From Candidatus Gastranaerophilales bacterium (GTDB lineage Bacteria; Cyanobacteriota; Vampirovibrionia; Gastranaerophilales; Gastranaerophilaceae), in NCBI GenBank assembly GCA_910587055.1, contig CAJUKY010000038.1, positions 1 through 7,680 of the forward strand: DNA of 7,680 nucleotides. Direction: 5' to 3'. The position numbers and the translations under genes are program-made. Below, one piece after another: positions 1 to 5,512 of the stretch; the stretch's first letter is position 1; every line of letters starts with the position of its first letter. The notes under the pieces are model-generated. The model was not told the origin of the DNA and made no database searches. It saw only the letters and a list, made by a program, of their open reading frames with translations.

Positions 1-37
1 TTAAGTTGACCTTTTAGTTTATCATTAAAAGTGTTAG

Positions 38-73
38 ATGAACAATTTAAATATCTGATTTAAAGTTGTTCAT
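38..73 (+). promoter_or_regulatory. AT-rich leader hairpin upstream of cobO
   Basis: An inverted repeat of 15 base pairs. The left arm is 38-52 and the right arm is 58-73, with G65 as the only bulge and a 5-base loop (ATCTG). It ends five bases before the GGAGG ribosome binding site of cobO at 79-83. No T run follows, so it is not a standard intrinsic terminator. It could be a translational control hairpin, a dyad operator or an mRNA-stabilising structure. No cobalamin riboswitch core (B12 box) is visible in the 87 bases available. The structure is seen directly; its function is inferred. Confidence 0.5.
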
Positions 74-87
74 TAATCGGAGGAAAC

Positions 88-621
88 GTGTTAGAAAACG
101 GATACATTCAGATTTATACGGGTGACGGTAAAGGGAAGACAACAGCGAGTCTCGGGCTTGCATTAAGGGCACTGGGGCATGGCTGGAAAGTTTTAATTAT
201 CCAGTTTGCAAAAGGCGATAAGGGTACAACATACGGTGAAATAGCATCATCAGGACGCTTTGCGGATAATCTTGAAGTGGTGCAGTTCGGGCTTGATCGG
301 GTATGCTATTCTCATAACCTTAATATGGATGATTACAAAGAATCCAAAAAAGGCTGGGAATTTGCCAAAAATGCTATTGCAAGCGGCAAATACGGACTTA
401 TTATATTAGATGAAATTAATGTCTGCATTGATTTAGGCATGATTAAACTTCAGGATGTTAAAAATGCACTTTTAAATAAACCCAGAAGCCTGGAAATTGT
501 ATTAACAGGCAGAAGGGCTCATCAGGAATTAATTGCAATGGCTCATCTTGTAACGGAAATGCAGCCTGTAAAACACTATTTCGATATAGGTGTTATGGCA
601 AGAAGAGGCATTGAATATTAA
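88..621 (+). CDS. cobO: corrinoid (cob(I)alamin / cob(I)yrinic acid a,c-diamide) adenosyltransferase, CobO/BtuR family
   Basis: This cytoplasmic enzyme transfers the 5'-deoxyadenosyl group of ATP to the cobalt of a reduced corrinoid, giving the adenosylated form of the cofactor. The 177-residue product has the family's P-loop GDGKGKTT at residues 12-19. It has a Walker-B-like LDEI at 107-110, an LTGRRAH stretch near residue 140, and the typical C-terminal run with VTEMQPVKH and a closing GIEY. The length is close to the usual 170-200. The start is GTG at 88, with GGAGG at 79-83; no ATG lies near. No other cobalamin gene is in the window, so it may serve salvage as well as synthesis. A strong terminator follows at 722-749. 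The family call is firm; the substrate (complete cobalamin or an intermediate) cannot be told from sequence. Confidence 0.93.
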   Translation: MLENGYIQIYTGDGKGKTTASLGLALRALGHGWKVLIIQFAKGDKGTTYGEIASSGRFADNLEVVQFGLDRVCYSHNLNMDDYKESKKGWEFAKNAIASGKYGLIILDEINVCIDLGMIKLQDVKNALLNKPRSLEIVLTGRRAHQELIAMAHLVTEMQPVKHYFDIGVMARRGIEY

Positions 622-644
622 TAATAGGAGTTAGAGTGAGGATA

Positions 645-673
645 ATAAACATTTGCTCCTCAAAAATGTTTAT
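645..673 (+). repeat. 10-bp inverted repeat downstream of cobO
   Basis: ATAAACATTT at 645-654 is matched by AAATGTTTAT at 664-673, with a 9-base loop. The arms are perfect. No T run follows, so it is probably not the terminator of cobO, whose real terminator lies 50 bases further on. It may be an RNA-stabilising 3' hairpin or part of a regulatory site next to the palindrome at 675-689. Confidence 0.4.
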
Positions 674-681
674 GATAGAAT
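653..681 (+). promoter_or_regulatory. candidate promoter of a short transcript between cobO and its terminator
   Basis: TTGCTC at 653-658 and TAGAAT at 676-681 are separated by 17 bases. The -10 matches consensus at five of six positions and the -35 at three of six. The -10 lies inside the palindrome 675-689. A start near 688 would give an RNA of about 60 bases ending at the terminator 722-749. In an AT-rich genome such matches arise often, so this is a weak call. Confidence 0.25.
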
Positions 682-689
682 GATTCTAT
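675..689. promoter_or_regulatory. 7-1-7 palindrome resembling a Fur/PerR-family operator
   Basis: ATAGAATGATTCTAT is a perfect palindrome with 7-base arms around one G. It has the AATnATT core and 7-1-7 layout known for Fur, PerR and Zur boxes. It overlaps a possible -10 box at 676-681. Its place after cobO and before the terminator is unusual for an operator. The palindrome is seen; binding by a Fur-family protein is inferred. Confidence 0.35.
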
Positions 690-721
690 TGAAGTGATGA
701 AAAAGATTTTAATGGGGAAAT

Positions 722-749
722 GGGGGTTTTGTAAAACTCCCTTTTTTTT
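722..749 (+). terminator. intrinsic terminator of cobO
   Basis: GGGGGTTTT at 722-730 pairs with AAAACTCCC at 733-741, with one G-U pair and a very short loop. Eight T residues follow at 742-749. This is a strong rho-independent terminator for rightward transcription. On the other strand no T run follows the stem, so it does not serve the convergent XRE gene. Confidence 0.85.
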
Positions 750-823
750 ATTCCTTTCAAAATAAATATACTTCAAGCGATTTTGTTTTTAAATTATACC
801 GGCAGGTGATTTCCTATTTTTTA

Positions 824-1036
824 TTAATCAAAAAATGTTTTGATATCAATCTCAAAAAACTTGGCTAAATGGTACAATGTTTCTGTGTTTGCCAGATTTT
901 TTCCGCGCTCAATACAAGATATATGTTCTCTTGACATATTTACACATTCCGCAAGTTTTTCCTGTGATAAATTGCGTTCCAATCTTAACGCTTTAACTTT
1001 TCTGCCTATTTGATTTTTCAACTTCTGTATGCCCAT
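824..1036 (-). CDS. small XRE-family (Cro/CI-type) helix-turn-helix regulator
   Basis: A 70-residue protein made up of one Cro/CI-type DNA-binding domain. The helix-turn-helix runs from about residue 22 to 45, with LSQEKLAE as the first helix and MSREHISCIERG as the recognition helix region. The final segment (TLYHLAKFFEID) is the usual fifth helix. There is no ligand-binding or dimerisation extension. The ATG at 1036 is the first possible in-frame start after an upstream stop at 1049-1051. No Shine-Dalgarno is evident. A predicted leader of about 15 bases separates it from a minus-strand -10 at 1059-1064. A palindrome lies between its -35 and -10, which suggests autoregulation. It is divergent from the 54-residue ORF at 1179. 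Regulatory targets beyond this pair are unknown. Confidence 0.85.
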   Translation of the reverse strand: MGIQKLKNQIGRKVKALRLERNLSQEKLAECVNMSREHISCIERGKNLANTETLYHLAKFFEIDIKTFFD

Positions 1037-1058
1037 ACATATAATGTGTCATGTAAAA

Positions 1059-1087
1059 TTAATATTACAGTAATATTGATATTACAA
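1059..1087 (-). promoter_or_regulatory. promoter of the XRE regulator gene
   Basis: Read on the minus strand, TTGTAA (1087-1082) and TATTAA (1064-1059) are separated by 17 bases. The palindrome at 1061-1077 fills the spacer and overlaps the -10. Transcription would start near 1052, leaving about 15 leader bases. The match to consensus is moderate. Confidence 0.4.
1061..1086. promoter_or_regulatory. three-half-site operator in the divergent promoter region
   Basis: AATATTAC at 1061-1068 and GTAATATT at 1070-1077 form a perfect 8-1-8 palindrome. A further direct copy, ATATTACA, lies at 1079-1086, 17 bases after the copy at 1062-1069. Dyads like this are typical targets of Cro/CI-type regulators. 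The site sits inside the XRE gene's promoter and just upstream of the TATAAT at 1096-1101 facing the other way. Confidence 0.6.
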
Positions 1088-1095
1088 AATTAGGT

Positions 1096-1101
1096 TATAA
1101 T
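1096..1101 (+). promoter_or_regulatory. -10 element for the 54-residue ORF
   Basis: A perfect TATAAT. The nearest -35-like hexamer, TTGATA at 1076-1081, is only 14 bases away, which is short. It overlaps the operator's third half-site region. Transcription would start near 1108, about 70 bases before the ATG at 1179. Confidence 0.35.
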
Positions 1102-1178
1102 TCACTATATACATGTATTTACAAGATTTAATTTTATGATAAACTTTGGGAATAATTACTTCTAAAAAAGGTATAAAA

Positions 1179-1343
1179 ATGGTTTTAAAAAATGATGAAT
1201 TTTATTCTAAAATCAAAGTAATATCAGAACTTTTTATGGATTGGATAGAAATAGAAAATCTTGACGAGGTTACAATATTTCTTGCAGAGTCAGTAAGAAA
1301 TGCTGTTAAAAATTATGAAAACAATTTAAAAAAGAAAAAATAA
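1179..1343 (+). CDS. small hypothetical protein, 54 residues
   Basis: I do not recognise this protein. The start is set at ATG 1179 because AAAAGG at 1166-1171 lies seven bases upstream. An earlier in-frame TTG at 1146 has no ribosome binding site. The product begins MVLKNDEFYSKIK, has a mixed acidic and hydrophobic middle (FMDWIEIENLDEVTIFLAES) that should be helical, and ends in a lysine-rich tail (NNLKKKK). No signal peptide or membrane segment is seen. It is divergent from an XRE regulator and shares its operator region, so the two are probably co-regulated. A toxin-antitoxin or phage-remnant role is possible but nothing in the sequence shows it. Confidence 0.6.
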   Translation: MVLKNDEFYSKIKVISELFMDWIEIENLDEVTIFLAESVRNAVKNYENNLKKKK

Positions 1344-1368
1344 AAAAACAATGCCGTTTAATTTGTTT

Positions 1369-1393
1369 TATAAAATGTAAATTTTATATTTTT
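1369..1393 (+). terminator. weak AT-only terminator-like hairpin
   Basis: TATAAAAT at 1369-1376 pairs with ATTTTATA at 1381-1388 around a GTAA loop, followed by five T residues. It lies just after the 54-residue ORF and overlaps the last codons of the convergent GIY-YIG gene. The stem has no G-C pair, so it would be a poor terminator. Confidence 0.3.
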
Positions 1394-1647
1394 GCCGTTG
1401 TTTCAACCATCTCCAGTTTTTTTGCGCGGGTAAGATGTTTAATTCTGTATTCTTCCTTCATTGCTTCCGATTTTGTTTCATATTCTTTTGTATAAAGGAT
1501 TTTTACAGGCTTATTTGCATTTGTATATTTTGCACCATGGCTCAAAATACCTTCAGAATGCTCTTTAAAGCGCCTTGAAACATCGGTCGTAATACCTGTA
1601 TATATTGTACCGCGCGCGGTTTCAAGCATGTAAACAAAGTATGTCAT
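1384..1647 (-). CDS. GIY-YIG domain protein (YhbQ/UPF0213-like)
   Basis: A stand-alone GIY-YIG nuclease-fold domain of 87 residues. The two signature strands are FVY (residues 4-6) and YTG (16-18). The catalytic-type arginine is R25 or R26 in VSRRFKEH. The metal-binding glutamate is E66 in AMKEEYRIK, followed by the family's LTRAKKLEM helix. Proteins of this small family are widespread in bacteria; their physiological DNA substrate is not settled. The start is ATG 1647, preceded by AAAGG with six bases of spacing. A longer reading from a TTG at 1680 would add 11 basic residues outside the fold. The gene overlaps the end of the dihydrouridine synthase gene by 26 bases, which suggests translational coupling as the last gene of the operon. 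Confidence 0.85.
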   Translation of the reverse strand: MTYFVYMLETARGTIYTGITTDVSRRFKEHSEGILSHGAKYTNANKPVKILYTKEYETKSEAMKEEYRIKHLTRAKKLEMVETTAKI

Positions 1648-2593
1648 CCAGTGCCTTTTCCACCTCTTTATATGTTTCAAGCGTCACAAGAACCTGCCTG
1701 TATTTTGAGGCATTTTTAACGGATGAAATATAAAATCCGTAAAATTTCCTCATAAACTTAATTCCGTTAATTTCTCCGCGCAATTCAACTTCTTCTTTAA
1801 TGTGTTCAATCAGCATTTTGATTTTTTCATCCAAAGAAGGTTCTTTTATAATTTCACCGGTTGCAAAATAATGTTCAATTCTGTGCGGAAGCGTGAAATC
1901 GCCCATTATTCCCCTGCCTATTGAAACTCCGTCCGCATTTGATATTTCAAGACACTTAATTGCATCTTCAACGCTTTTTATATCCCCGTTTGCAAAAACA
2001 GGGATATCGAGTTCTTTTTTTAATTGACCTATGGCTTCCCAATCGGAGCTTCCTGAGTACAAATCGCTTCTGCATCTGCCATGCAGCGTTACAAAATCCG
2101 CGCCGGCTTTTTGCATCAATTGTCCGAATTCTATAAAGTTTTTATTTGTTTTATCCCAGCCGAGCCTGAATTTTACACTTAAGGGGATATTTATATTTTC
2201 TTTAACGGCAGATGCTATTTCATAGGCTAATTCGGGTTTTCTCATCAACCCTGAGCCGTCAGTTGATTTTACAACCTTATTTACAGGGCAACCGCAGTTT
2301 ATATCTATTACACTTGCGCGGTTTTCAAGAAGCTTTGCTGCATTAACCATTAAATCGGGTTTGTGACCTACAATTTGAAAAGAAAGCGGATATTCTTCTT
2401 CTTTAAAATCTGCGATTTTTGGATTCGGAACATTTTTCAAGGCTTCTGAAGAGAGCATTTCCGTTGACAGAAGGCATTTTCCGCCATAGCGCCTTATAAG
2501 ATTTCTGTATACAATATCTGAAATTCCCGCAAGAGGCGCCTGAATTACCTTAATATTTTTAATATTGAAGTTTTTATTTTTGTCCGAGATAAT
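1622..2593 (-). CDS. dus: tRNA-dihydrouridine synthase, DusB-like, with an ATT start
   Basis: An FMN-dependent enzyme that reduces specific uridines to dihydrouridine in the tRNA D-loop. Numbering from the ATT start, the protein has 323 residues, a normal Dus length. It shows the N-terminal FMN loop QAPLAGISD (about residues 18-26), the catalytic-cysteine motif NCGCPVNKV (C102), VKFRLGW with the FMN-contacting lysine, LHGR with the active-site histidine, NGDI, and the phosphate-binding IGRGIMG. The first ATG (2458) would delete the first barrel strand and the FMN loop, so it cannot be the functional start. No in-frame ATG, GTG or TTG lies between it and the upstream stop at 2597-2599. ATT at 2593 follows AAAGGAG (2601-2607) by seven bases. 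The gene overlaps the TPR gene by 20 bases and the GIY-YIG gene by 26. The exact Dus subtype is inferred. Confidence 0.88.
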   Translation of the reverse strand: MISDKNKNFNIKNIKVIQAPLAGISDIVYRNLIRRYGGKCLLSTEMLSSEALKNVPNPKIADFKEEEYPLSFQIVGHKPDLMVNAAKLLENRASVIDINCGCPVNKVVKSTDGSGLMRKPELAYEIASAVKENINIPLSVKFRLGWDKTNKNFIEFGQLMQKAGADFVTLHGRCRSDLYSGSSDWEAIGQLKKELDIPVFANGDIKSVEDAIKCLEISNADGVSIGRGIMGDFTLPHRIEHYFATGEIIKEPSLDEKIKMLIEHIKEEVELRGEINGIKFMRKFYGFYISSVKNASKYRQVLVTLETYKEVEKALDDILCLHA

Positions 2594-4709
2594 CTTTCAG
2601 CTCCTTTAATCTTGAATTTACATATTTGCTGTAATCATCATCCACACCCTGTTTTAGAGCCAGATATTTTTCATAGTATGAAACAGCTTCACTGTATTTT
2701 TCTTTATTATCATAAGCTACAGCAAGCATATAATAACACAATGCAAATTGTCCGTCTGCCGCTATGCCTTTTTTGTATTCTTCAATGGCACCGTCAATAT
2801 TTTTTGTTTCTTCCAGTATTAAGCCTTTATAATAATGAGCATAAGCATTTTTCGGGTTTTGCGCAAGGATTTTATCAAGAAGGCCGAGGCTTTCTTTATA
2901 CTGTTTTTTCTCATAAAAACTTATTGCCATATCGAGGTCTTTGCCCTCAGCCCCCTGCTTTAAACTTGCAAGAGCAGTTTTTGCATCATTATTATCCGGT
3001 TCAATTGCTAAAATCTTATTCAAATACTGTACTGCCCCGTCTGTATTTTGCAGATTAACATAAGAGTTTGCTATAAAATACATTGCCTTTGTATCATTTG
3101 GATTTTTTTCAAGAACACGTTTAAAATATTCGATTGCTTTTTCATTTTCCCCCAGCTCAAAATAGCAGGAAGCTATTGAATACAATACTTCGGGGGTTTG
3201 CAATTGAATTTTTAAATAATTTTCAAGCGCCGTTTTATAATCGCCCGAATTAAAGTATTTTGCGGCACTATTGTATAAATTTGCCGCAGTTTCTGTCTGA
3301 ATATCATTTTTCATTGACAGCAGCTCTTTATTATCGGGCAGATTGGATAACCCGTGGGATATGGCCGCATCAGCTTTTGCCATATCATTTTGCAGTCTGT
3401 AAATCTGCGCTATGTTTATATAAGGTTCGGGCGCTTTCGGATTCAGTGCAATTGCTTTTTTATAATAGCTGACAGCTTCTGTGTAATTTTTATTTTTATG
3501 CAGTTCATAGGCTAAATTGAACTGTTTATCGTAATTTAGCGGATTTGAAATTGCATCATCCTTTAAATATGCAATGAGCTCATCCCCCTTAAGGTTTGCA
3601 ATCATTGAATTGATGGCATTTTGCGCCTCTTCATTTTTCGGCTCGGCCTTTAAAACCTTTTTGTATTCTGCCATTGCGGCTTTAGTATCGCCGAGTTTTT
3701 TATATGCTTCCGCTTTATAGAACAAAGGTTTAATATCTTTAGGATTTTTTTGAAGCATCATATTGTAAATATCTATGGCGCCGTTGTAGTTATTCTGTTC
3801 AAGATAAAGAGAGGCTATATTTGTTAAAATAACAGGATTATTAGGGTTTAAATCCTGTGCTTTAAGATACTGCGCTTTTGCTAAATCATACTGTTTCTGT
3901 TTTTGATAAATTGCACCGAGGTTGATTAAAGCTTCGGCATCTTTCGGATTTTTTGCATAACGCGCCTGCCATAAATTTTTCAAAGATTCAAGCGTTTCGT
4001 TATTTCCGTTTGCAAACGCGCGTGTATATTCTTCAACGGCAGCATCCGCATTTCCGATATCATCAAGAAGAAGAGCATATTTATAATGTGCCGCACCGTC
4101 TTCAGGTTTTAATTTTACGGCTTCTCTTATATTTTCAAGCGCCATTTTCTGGTTATTCAAGCTTTTATAAATATCATAAAGCGAAATTAAAGTATTGTAT
4201 CCGTATTTTGAACCTTTAAGGGTATTTAAATCATAAGCTGCCGCGGCAATTTCCTGCTGGGCTCTTAAATTTCCCGCGTGCTGAAATTTTGCATCCGTAT
4301 TTAAATTTTCATATTTTTTTATAAGCTGTGCAAGATTGTTTTCAACCTTTGAAAGTTCAGCTTTATCAACATCGGAATTATTATCATTCCAGTATTTCAT
4401 ATAAAATAATGCAGATTTAAAATCATTTATTGCTTTTTTAGGCTGTTTTTCATTATTCAGAAAATATTCACCCCTTGAAATATAAGCCGTATAAAGCGCA
4501 TTTTTAACATTGTTATCATAGGGGACATATCTTAAAACTTTTTTAAATTCTTTAATTGCATTTGTATACTGTTTTTCTTTATAAAAGCCGACCCCGTTAT
4601 TATAGTAGATTGTATATCTTTCCTTAATTTCTTCCGGTGTATCACAGTATCCTGCCTGTGCACTCAAAAGTATAAAAGCAAGCGCAGGGATTATATATCT
4701 TCCGTTCAT
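2574..4709 (-). CDS. secreted tetratricopeptide-repeat (TPR) protein
   Basis: A 711-residue protein with an N-terminal signal peptide: NGR, then a hydrophobic core (YIIPALAFILLSA), then a likely signal peptidase I site after AQA. The rest is almost wholly TPR units from about residue 30 to the end. Clear copies include NLGAIYQKQKQYDLAKAQY, YYKKAIALNPKAPEPYINIA and YFKRVLEKNPNDTKAMYFIA. Such proteins are protein-binding scaffolds, here probably in the periplasm or at the cell surface; the partner is unknown. The start is ATG 4709, with TGAGG six bases upstream. An earlier ATG (4721) and GTG (4733) have weaker ribosome binding sites and would only lengthen the signal peptide. There is a cysteine at the processed end (AGYC), but the preceding tyrosine argues against a lipobox. 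It heads the operon with dus and the GIY-YIG gene. Confidence 0.9.
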   Translation of the reverse strand: MNGRYIIPALAFILLSAQAGYCDTPEEIKERYTIYYNNGVGFYKEKQYTNAIKEFKKVLRYVPYDNNVKNALYTAYISRGEYFLNNEKQPKKAINDFKSALFYMKYWNDNNSDVDKAELSKVENNLAQLIKKYENLNTDAKFQHAGNLRAQQEIAAAAYDLNTLKGSKYGYNTLISLYDIYKSLNNQKMALENIREAVKLKPEDGAAHYKYALLLDDIGNADAAVEEYTRAFANGNNETLESLKNLWQARYAKNPKDAEALINLGAIYQKQKQYDLAKAQYLKAQDLNPNNPVILTNIASLYLEQNNYNGAIDIYNMMLQKNPKDIKPLFYKAEAYKKLGDTKAAMAEYKKVLKAEPKNEEAQNAINSMIANLKGDELIAYLKDDAISNPLNYDKQFNLAYELHKNKNYTEAVSYYKKAIALNPKAPEPYINIAQIYRLQNDMAKADAAISHGLSNLPDNKELLSMKNDIQTETAANLYNSAAKYFNSGDYKTALENYLKIQLQTPEVLYSIASCYFELGENEKAIEYFKRVLEKNPNDTKAMYFIANSYVNLQNTDGAVQYLNKILAIEPDNNDAKTALASLKQGAEGKDLDMAISFYEKKQYKESLGLLDKILAQNPKNAYAHYYKGLILEETKNIDGAIEEYKKGIAADGQFALCYYMLAVAYDNKEKYSEAVSYYEKYLALKQGVDDDYSKYVNSRLKELKDYLGQK
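2601..2607 (-). promoter_or_regulatory. ribosome binding site for dus inside the TPR gene
   Basis: AAAGGAG read on the minus strand, seven bases before ATT 2593. It lies in the last codons of the TPR gene (Leu-Lys-Glu-Leu), where glutamate is GAG. GAG creates the purine-rich site. Strength and spacing are both near ideal, which decides the dus start. Confidence 0.7.
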
Positions 4710-4737
4710 ATAAAACCTCATTTTAAAGTCCACATCA

Positions 4738-4743
4738 ATTATA
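4738..4743 (-). promoter_or_regulatory. -10 element of the TPR-dus-GIY-YIG operon
   Basis: A perfect TATAAT on the minus strand, about 30 bases before ATG 4709. No convincing -35 box is seen 16-18 bases upstream. It lies back to back with the bioG promoter. Confidence 0.45.
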
Positions 4744-4787
4744 CTACAACATTGATTTTATTCTTTAATTCTTATGGGGCGCCTTTC

Positions 4788-4796
4788 TGGTATAAT
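4788..4796 (+). promoter_or_regulatory. extended -10 promoter of bioGC
   Basis: TGG directly followed by TATAAT (4791-4796) forms an extended -10 element. The -35 region is weak, as is common for such promoters. Transcription would start near 4803, about 27 bases before the bioG ATG. No BirA or BioR operator palindrome is apparent around it. Confidence 0.55.
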
Positions 4797-4829
4797 AATT
4801 TTAAAATAAATCAAAAAAGGAAATTTTAA

Positions 4830-5504
4830 ATGCAATTTCATCATATAAACCATGATAGAACAAAGCTTTTAATATTTTTTGGCGGATTTTACACGGATTA
4901 CAACTGTTTTGAAGAATTTGACACAAAAACATCGGATATTCTTTTTATAAATGATTATTCAAACCTTGATTTTGAAGAATTAAGATATTTTGATTTTTCA
5001 CCGTATTCGGAAATTAATTTAATCGCTTATTCATACGGTGTTTGGGCTGCAAATGAAGCATATAAGGCGTGTGCGCTTCCTGAAATTAATAAAAGTATTG
5101 CAATTTCAGGCACTTATTATCCTGTGCATGAAAAATTCGGCATAAACCCTAAAGTATTTAATATTATGCTGAATGCGCTGAGTGTGGATACTATGGCAAG
5201 GTTCAGGGAAAATATGCTGTCAGGCGGTGCGGGCGGGGAAATAAAACAGGCCGAAAGAACTCTTGATAATTTAAGGGATGAACTTATAAATATTAAAAAA
5301 TATTCCGTTATGTCTGCTGATGATGCGGATGAATTTGAATTTGAAACATATATTATGACAAAAAACGATAAAATTTTTCCCTTTAGAGCACAGGAAAATT
5401 TCGTTAATTCAAGAGATTGGAAAAATACACACAGTGTTATTTTAAATACGGGACATTTCCCGTTTTTTGAATTTGAAAATTTTGATAATATACTGGAGGC
5501 CTGA
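4830..5504 (+). CDS. bioG: pimeloyl-ACP methyl ester esterase BioG (DUF452 family)
   Basis: An alpha/beta-hydrolase that removes the methyl group from pimeloyl-ACP methyl ester, ending the two fatty-acid-like elongation cycles that start biotin synthesis. The 224-residue protein has the DUF452/BioG layout: a first strand KLLIFFGGF, the nucleophile elbow AYSYGVWAA with Ser68, Asp180 in TKNDKIFPF, and His209 in NTGHFPFF. These three fit a Ser-Asp-His triad. The start ATG 4830 has AAGGA eight bases upstream. bioC follows after 8 bases and its ribosome binding site lies in the last bioG codons, so the two are translated as a unit. Adjacency to bioC strongly supports the assignment. The elbow is A-x-S-x-G rather than G-x-S-x-G. 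Confidence 0.88.
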   Translation: MQFHHINHDRTKLLIFFGGFYTDYNCFEEFDTKTSDILFINDYSNLDFEELRYFDFSPYSEINLIAYSYGVWAANEAYKACALPEINKSIAISGTYYPVHEKFGINPKVFNIMLNALSVDTMARFRENMLSGGAGGEIKQAERTLDNLRDELINIKKYSVMSADDADEFEFETYIMTKNDKIFPFRAQENFVNSRDWKNTHSVILNTGHFPFFEFENFDNILEA

Positions 5505-5512
5505 AAATTTTT

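Noticed and set aside
636..683. 15-codon GTG frame with AGGAG upstream, after cobO
   Set aside because: It spans the 645-673 hairpin, and the peptide has no recognisable leader feature such as a codon run; a chance frame is more likely.
1146..1178. TTG start adding 11 residues to the 54-residue ORF
   Set aside because: No ribosome binding site precedes it, whereas AAAAGG is well placed before ATG 1179.
1622..2458. dus read from its first ATG as a 278-residue protein
   Set aside because: It would lack the first barrel strand and FMN loop, which are present in frame upstream; ATT 2593 with its ribosome binding site explains the full protein.
4625..4709. Lipoprotein signal in the TPR protein (AGYC)
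   Set aside because: The residue before the cysteine is tyrosine, not the small residue a lipobox needs; an AQA signal peptidase I site fits better.
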